Origin: Thalassococcus arenae
Lineage (GTDB): Bacteria > Pseudomonadota > Alphaproteobacteria > Rhodobacterales > Rhodobacteraceae
Assembly: GCF_019104745.1 (NCBI RefSeq)
Contig: NZ_JAHRWL010000002.1
Location: 570,076-634,075 of the forward strand
Length of the DNA: 64,000 nucleotides
Reading direction: 5' to 3'
This document shows, piece after piece, positions 61,209 to 64,000 of this stretch. Each line of letters begins with the position of its first letter. Within the stretch, counting starts at the first letter, position 1. The notes under the pieces are model-generated. The model saw nothing but the letters and a program-made list of their open reading frames with translations. It ran no database searches and was not told the origin of the DNA. A program made the translations under genes and the position numbers.

Positions 61209-62483
61209 TCAGAGAAACACCCGTTCCACCACCCACCAGGCGCCGACGGCGGCGATGACGCAGGAAGCCGGGATCGACACGAAGCGACGGTAGGCCTCCA
61301 TCCGGTCGACCAGCGACACCGAAACCAGGCACAGCAGGCTCAGACCCGCCAGCGGCCAGAGCAACACCCGCGCTTCGCCGCCGATCCAGTAACCGGCCAG
61401 CGCAAGTCCGATCACAGCGGCACCGTAAAAGACCTGAGCGGGCAGTTCTTGCGCCCTGCCCCGGTCCACCTGCAAGGCCCACCAGACCAGCAGGAAGGCG
61501 ACCGCGATCACGGTCAGCTGACCGATCTCGACCCCGATGTTGAAGCCGATCAAGGCTGCAATGAACTGGCCTTGCGGCAAACCGAATTCGCCCAGAACGC
61601 TGGCAAAGCCCAAACCGTGCAAAAGCCCGAAACCGAACACCACTGCCGGACGCCAGCGGTGGAGCTTGTCCGACACGATGTTCTCGACCGCCACGTAGAC
61701 GATCGAAGCGGCGATGATCGGCTCGACGATGCTGGCCGAAACGGTGACGATCTCGAGCGCACCAAGCGCCAGCGTCACGGTATGGGCCAGCGTGAAGGCA
61801 GAGACCTGCCACAACAGCGGCCCGATCCGCGCGGCAAGGAAGAACAGGCCCAGCACGAACAGGATATGGTCCAGCCCCTTGGGCAGGATATGATCGAATC
61901 CGACGGGGATATAGCCGAAGAACGCACCCGCGTTGGTCAACGCATCGCCGCCGGCGATCTGGATCGGGCCCGAGGGCTGGCCGGTCAGATAGCCGGTATA
62001 GGGTTCGTCCACGCCCATCTGGCGCAGGATCAACGTACCGAAGGATGCGGGCCAATTCATTTCAAGCGTTTGCGCGCCGGCCGGCAAGTCGCCCTGAAGA
62101 ACCAGCAGGGTTTCACGAGGCAGATCAGGATTGCCGACGTCTTCGGTTTCGATCCGGGTGGCCTGAAGCGGCACGGGCGCCGCATCCACCGTCAACGGCA
62201 TCGAGGCGAGAAGGTCAGGCAGCGCCTGTGTCAGCCGGTCACGCAGTGCGGTGGCATCCAGCATCCGCAAGGCATCGACCGCGTCGGACTCGTCGGTGTC
62301 GTTGGTGTCCTCGACGCCCTCAAGGTTCGCGCCCGCCAGCAGAGGTTCGACGCTTAACCGCAGTTCGAGCGTCACTTGCCCGTCCGTGGCGCTCAGATCG
62401 CCGATGGCCGGTCGCACCTCATGAGCGGCAGCGCCCGATATACCCGCCATCCAGAACAACACAGCGAAAACCATTCGCATCAT
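61209..62483 (-). CDS. HupE/UreJ-like membrane protein
   Basis: A 424-residue protein with a signal peptide (MMRMVFAVLFWMAGISGAAA), a ~170-residue periplasmic domain and then a HupE/UreJ_2-type membrane part. The motif PKGLDHILFVLGLFFLA with nearby HTVTLALGAL and GFGLLHGLGFASVL carries the histidines and aspartate expected to bind metal, as in nickel or cobalt transporters of this family. No hydrogenase or urease gene is in the window, so the substrate is unknown. GGGA precedes the chosen start; a longer frame to 62543 is not needed. Confidence 0.82.
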   Translation of the reverse strand: MMRMVFAVLFWMAGISGAAAHEVRPAIGDLSATDGQVTLELRLSVEPLLAGANLEGVEDTNDTDESDAVDALRMLDATALRDRLTQALPDLLASMPLTVDAAPVPLQATRIETEDVGNPDLPRETLLVLQGDLPAGAQTLEMNWPASFGTLILRQMGVDEPYTGYLTGQPSGPIQIAGGDALTNAGAFFGYIPVGFDHILPKGLDHILFVLGLFFLAARIGPLLWQVSAFTLAHTVTLALGALEIVTVSASIVEPIIAASIVYVAVENIVSDKLHRWRPAVVFGFGLLHGLGFASVLGEFGLPQGQFIAALIGFNIGVEIGQLTVIAVAFLLVWWALQVDRGRAQELPAQVFYGAAVIGLALAGYWIGGEARVLLWPLAGLSLLCLVSVSLVDRMEAYRRFVSIPASCVIAAVGAWWVVERVFL

Positions 62484-62549
62484 CTGCCACGTCCCTTCGT
62501 TACCATTGGGGGCAGTAGATGACGCCAAGTGCCCGGAATTCAACCCAAT

Positions 62550-63239
62550 TCAACCAAGCGCGTAACCCGCGCCGCGCACGGTGCGCAGGGGATCATCACC
62601 GCCGTGGATACTGAGCGCCTTTCGCAGCCGTCCGATATGGACGTCCACGGTGCGGGTATCGACATAGATATCGCGCCCCCAGACTCGGTCCAGCAGCTGT
62701 TCGCGCGACCAGACCCGACCGGGTTTTTCCATGAAGGTGGTCAGAAGGCGGAACTCGGTCGGGCCGAGTTTCAGTTCGGCCCCGCCGCGGGTCACGCGGT
62801 GGGTTTCGCTGTCCAGCACGATGTCCTGGTATTCCAGCCGCAGCCCGGCTGCCGAAGGGCGCGCGCGCCGAAGCTGGGTGCGTACCCGCGCCATGAGTTC
62901 GAGAACCGAATAGGGTTTGACCACGTAGTCGTCCGCACCGGTTTCCAACCCCCTCACCCTGTCGATCTCCTCGGACCGGGCCGACAGCATGATGACGGGA
63001 ACGCCGCGGGTGTCGGGCCGTGTCTTGAGCTGGCGGCAGACTTCGATGCCCGACAGGCTGGGAAGCATCCAGTCCAGGACGATGATGTCGGGCTGTTCCT
63101 CGTCGACCAGCAGCAAAGCCTCTTCGCCGTCCTCTGCCAGCGCCACGCGGAACCCTTCGGCCTCGAGGTTGTAGCTCAGGACCTCGCGCTGCGCCGCTTC
63201 ATCCTCGACGACCAGAACCGTGGGTTGATTGGCGGACAT
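62550..63239 (-). CDS. phoB: phosphate regulon response regulator PhoB
   Basis: OmpR-type response regulator that activates the Pho regulon under phosphate limitation. The 229-residue protein has a receiver with DE pair (VLVVEDEAAQREVL), phosphoacceptor Asp in IIVLDWMLPSLSG (~residue 55) and Lys in YVVKPYS, then a winged helix (LGPTEFRLLTTFMEKPGRVW to VDVHIGRLRKAL). It follows phoU by five bases. The partner kinase PhoR is not in the window. Confidence 0.95.
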   Translation of the reverse strand: MSANQPTVLVVEDEAAQREVLSYNLEAEGFRVALAEDGEEALLLVDEEQPDIIVLDWMLPSLSGIEVCRQLKTRPDTRGVPVIMLSARSEEIDRVRGLETGADDYVVKPYSVLELMARVRTQLRRARPSAAGLRLEYQDIVLDSETHRVTRGGAELKLGPTEFRLLTTFMEKPGRVWSREQLLDRVWGRDIYVDTRTVDVHIGRLRKALSIHGGDDPLRTVRGAGYALG

Positions 63240-63244
63240 CGGTA

Positions 63245-63985
63245 TCAGTCTCCGTCGCTGTCCATGTCGGGGGTCAGGGTGGCATCCGTCGAGGTGCGGT
63301 CCAGCTTGACCCGCGCCTCGTCCGGCTTGTGACCCGAGGTCAGGAACACCACCTGCTCCGAGATCGACGTCACGTGGTCGCCCATGCGCTCGATATTCTT
63401 CGCGATGAAGTGCAGATGCATGCAGGCGGTGATGTTGCGCGGATCTTCCAGCATGAATGTCAGGAATTCGCGGAACAGCGTGTTGTACATCTGGTCGATA
63501 TCGCGGTCACGGTCGATCACGTCCAGCGCCAGCGCCTCGTCACGCTGGATGTAGGCGTCCAGCGCATCCTTGAGCATCAGTTCCACGTCGCGGGCCATGC
63601 GCCGCAACGATGTGGCGGTGCCGCCGATGGGCTGCATCTGAACCAGGACGCCGGTACGCTTGGCCAGGTTCTTGGCCAGGTCGCCGATGCGTTCCAGGTT
63701 GGCCGACATCCGCATCACCGACAGCACGACCCGCAGGTCGCGGGCGGCCGGCGCGCGCAGCGCGATGACGCGGGCGGCCTCTTCGTTCAGGCGTTCTTCC
63801 AGCGCGTCGATGGCCTGGTCGCCCTTGCGGACCTCTTCGGCCAGATCGACATCGCGGGTTTCCAGCGACTTGGCGGCCTGGGTTATGGCGTTTTCCACCA
63901 GCCCGCCCATTTTCATGATCTGCGCCTGGATGCCTTCCAGATCGCGGTCGAATGCGCTGGCAATGTGTTGCGAAAGCTCTTTCAT
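63245..63985 (-). CDS. phoU: phosphate signalling protein PhoU
   Basis: PhoU links the Pst phosphate transporter to PhoR/PhoB, damping the Pho response when phosphate is plentiful. The 246-residue protein has two helical PhoU repeats (each with a metal-binding E/DxxxD: LERIGDLAKNLAKR near residue 97, IERMGDHVTSISEQ near residue 195). It begins 15 bases from the right edge; a pst operon probably continues beyond it. Confidence 0.95.
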   Translation of the reverse strand: MKELSQHIASAFDRDLEGIQAQIMKMGGLVENAITQAAKSLETRDVDLAEEVRKGDQAIDALEERLNEEAARVIALRAPAARDLRVVLSVMRMSANLERIGDLAKNLAKRTGVLVQMQPIGGTATSLRRMARDVELMLKDALDAYIQRDEALALDVIDRDRDIDQMYNTLFREFLTFMLEDPRNITACMHLHFIAKNIERMGDHVTSISEQVVFLTSGHKPDEARVKLDRTSTDATLTPDMDSDGD

Positions 63986-64000
63986 CAGCCGATCCGTCCC

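Noticed and set aside
1-64000. CRISPR array, prophage or insertion sequence
   Set aside because: No regularly spaced direct repeats, no cas, integrase, transposase or structural phage genes, and no target-site duplications were seen.

Overview
The window is about 64 kb of high-GC chromosome from an alphaproteobacterium, almost certainly a Rhodobacterales (Roseobacter/Rhodobacter group) member. Supporting signs are a circularly permuted two-piece tmRNA with the tag ANDNRAPVALAA, the sspB-fumC-DUF4169-ribbon-helix-helix block, an FNR-type (FnrL/Dnr) box system, the SspB-alpha and Bpt proteins, an Entner-Doudoroff edd-eda pair, and a PHB-type bdhA/patatin pair. No phage, integrase, transposase or CRISPR array is seen. 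This is ordinary backbone chromosome with a few accessory islands.

Layout. 1-3.8 kb: the end of prfB, a DUF2189 membrane protein, an FNR-box-driven cytochrome c and a helix-turn-helix regulator. 3.8-6.4 kb: ilvB-ilvN behind an attenuator whose leader peptide (6345-6392) is rich in Leu/Val/Ile codons. 6.6-9.4 kb: two small secreted or membrane proteins and a Cache-domain histidine kinase with a NarL-type regulator. 9.4-16.1 kb: a degenerate SDR divergent from a LysR gene, then a TRAP transporter (P, Q and an oversized M subunit) behind a LacI-like palindrome. 16.2-22 kb: bpt, RDD protein, DUF2852 protein with two matching operators, ybaK and glnE. 22-29.5 kb: edd-eda, a lipoprotein, an rlmI-like methyltransferase, a PIN protein, an orphan iron-type ABC ATPase and a membrane protein. 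29.5-36.4 kb: sspB-fumC cluster, a chromate resistance pair, DUF1194, HD protein, tmRNA and a DUF4345-like protein. 36.4-43.2 kb: tRNA-Asn, an MBL hydrolase, an EnvZ-like kinase, and a response regulator - FIST protein - hybrid kinase operon that resembles the NosP/NahK nitric oxide circuit. 43.2-51.2 kb: entericidin, a peptide-binding protein, a candidate small RNA, bdhA-patatin, DUF502, psuK-psuG and gcdH. 51.4-57.7 kb: the complete periplasmic nitrate reductase operon napFDAGHBC behind an FNR box. 58-64 kb: a LuxR solo, tsf-rpsB, a HupE/UreJ-like protein and phoB-phoU.

Theme. Several parts point to life with fluctuating oxygen and nitrogen oxides: the two FNR boxes (cytochrome c and nap), the NapGH quinol-oxidising branch beside NapC, and the FIST/hybrid-kinase operon that may sense NO. 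Carbon use runs through the Entner-Doudoroff pathway, 2-oxoacid or similar TRAP uptake, 3-hydroxybutyrate and glutaryl-CoA oxidation. Regulatory DNA is unusually readable: an ilv attenuator, LacI-, TetR- and LysR-like palindromes, a paired operator of unknown regulator, a free-standing sRNA candidate and a dispersed hairpin-plus-box repeat family found at six sites.
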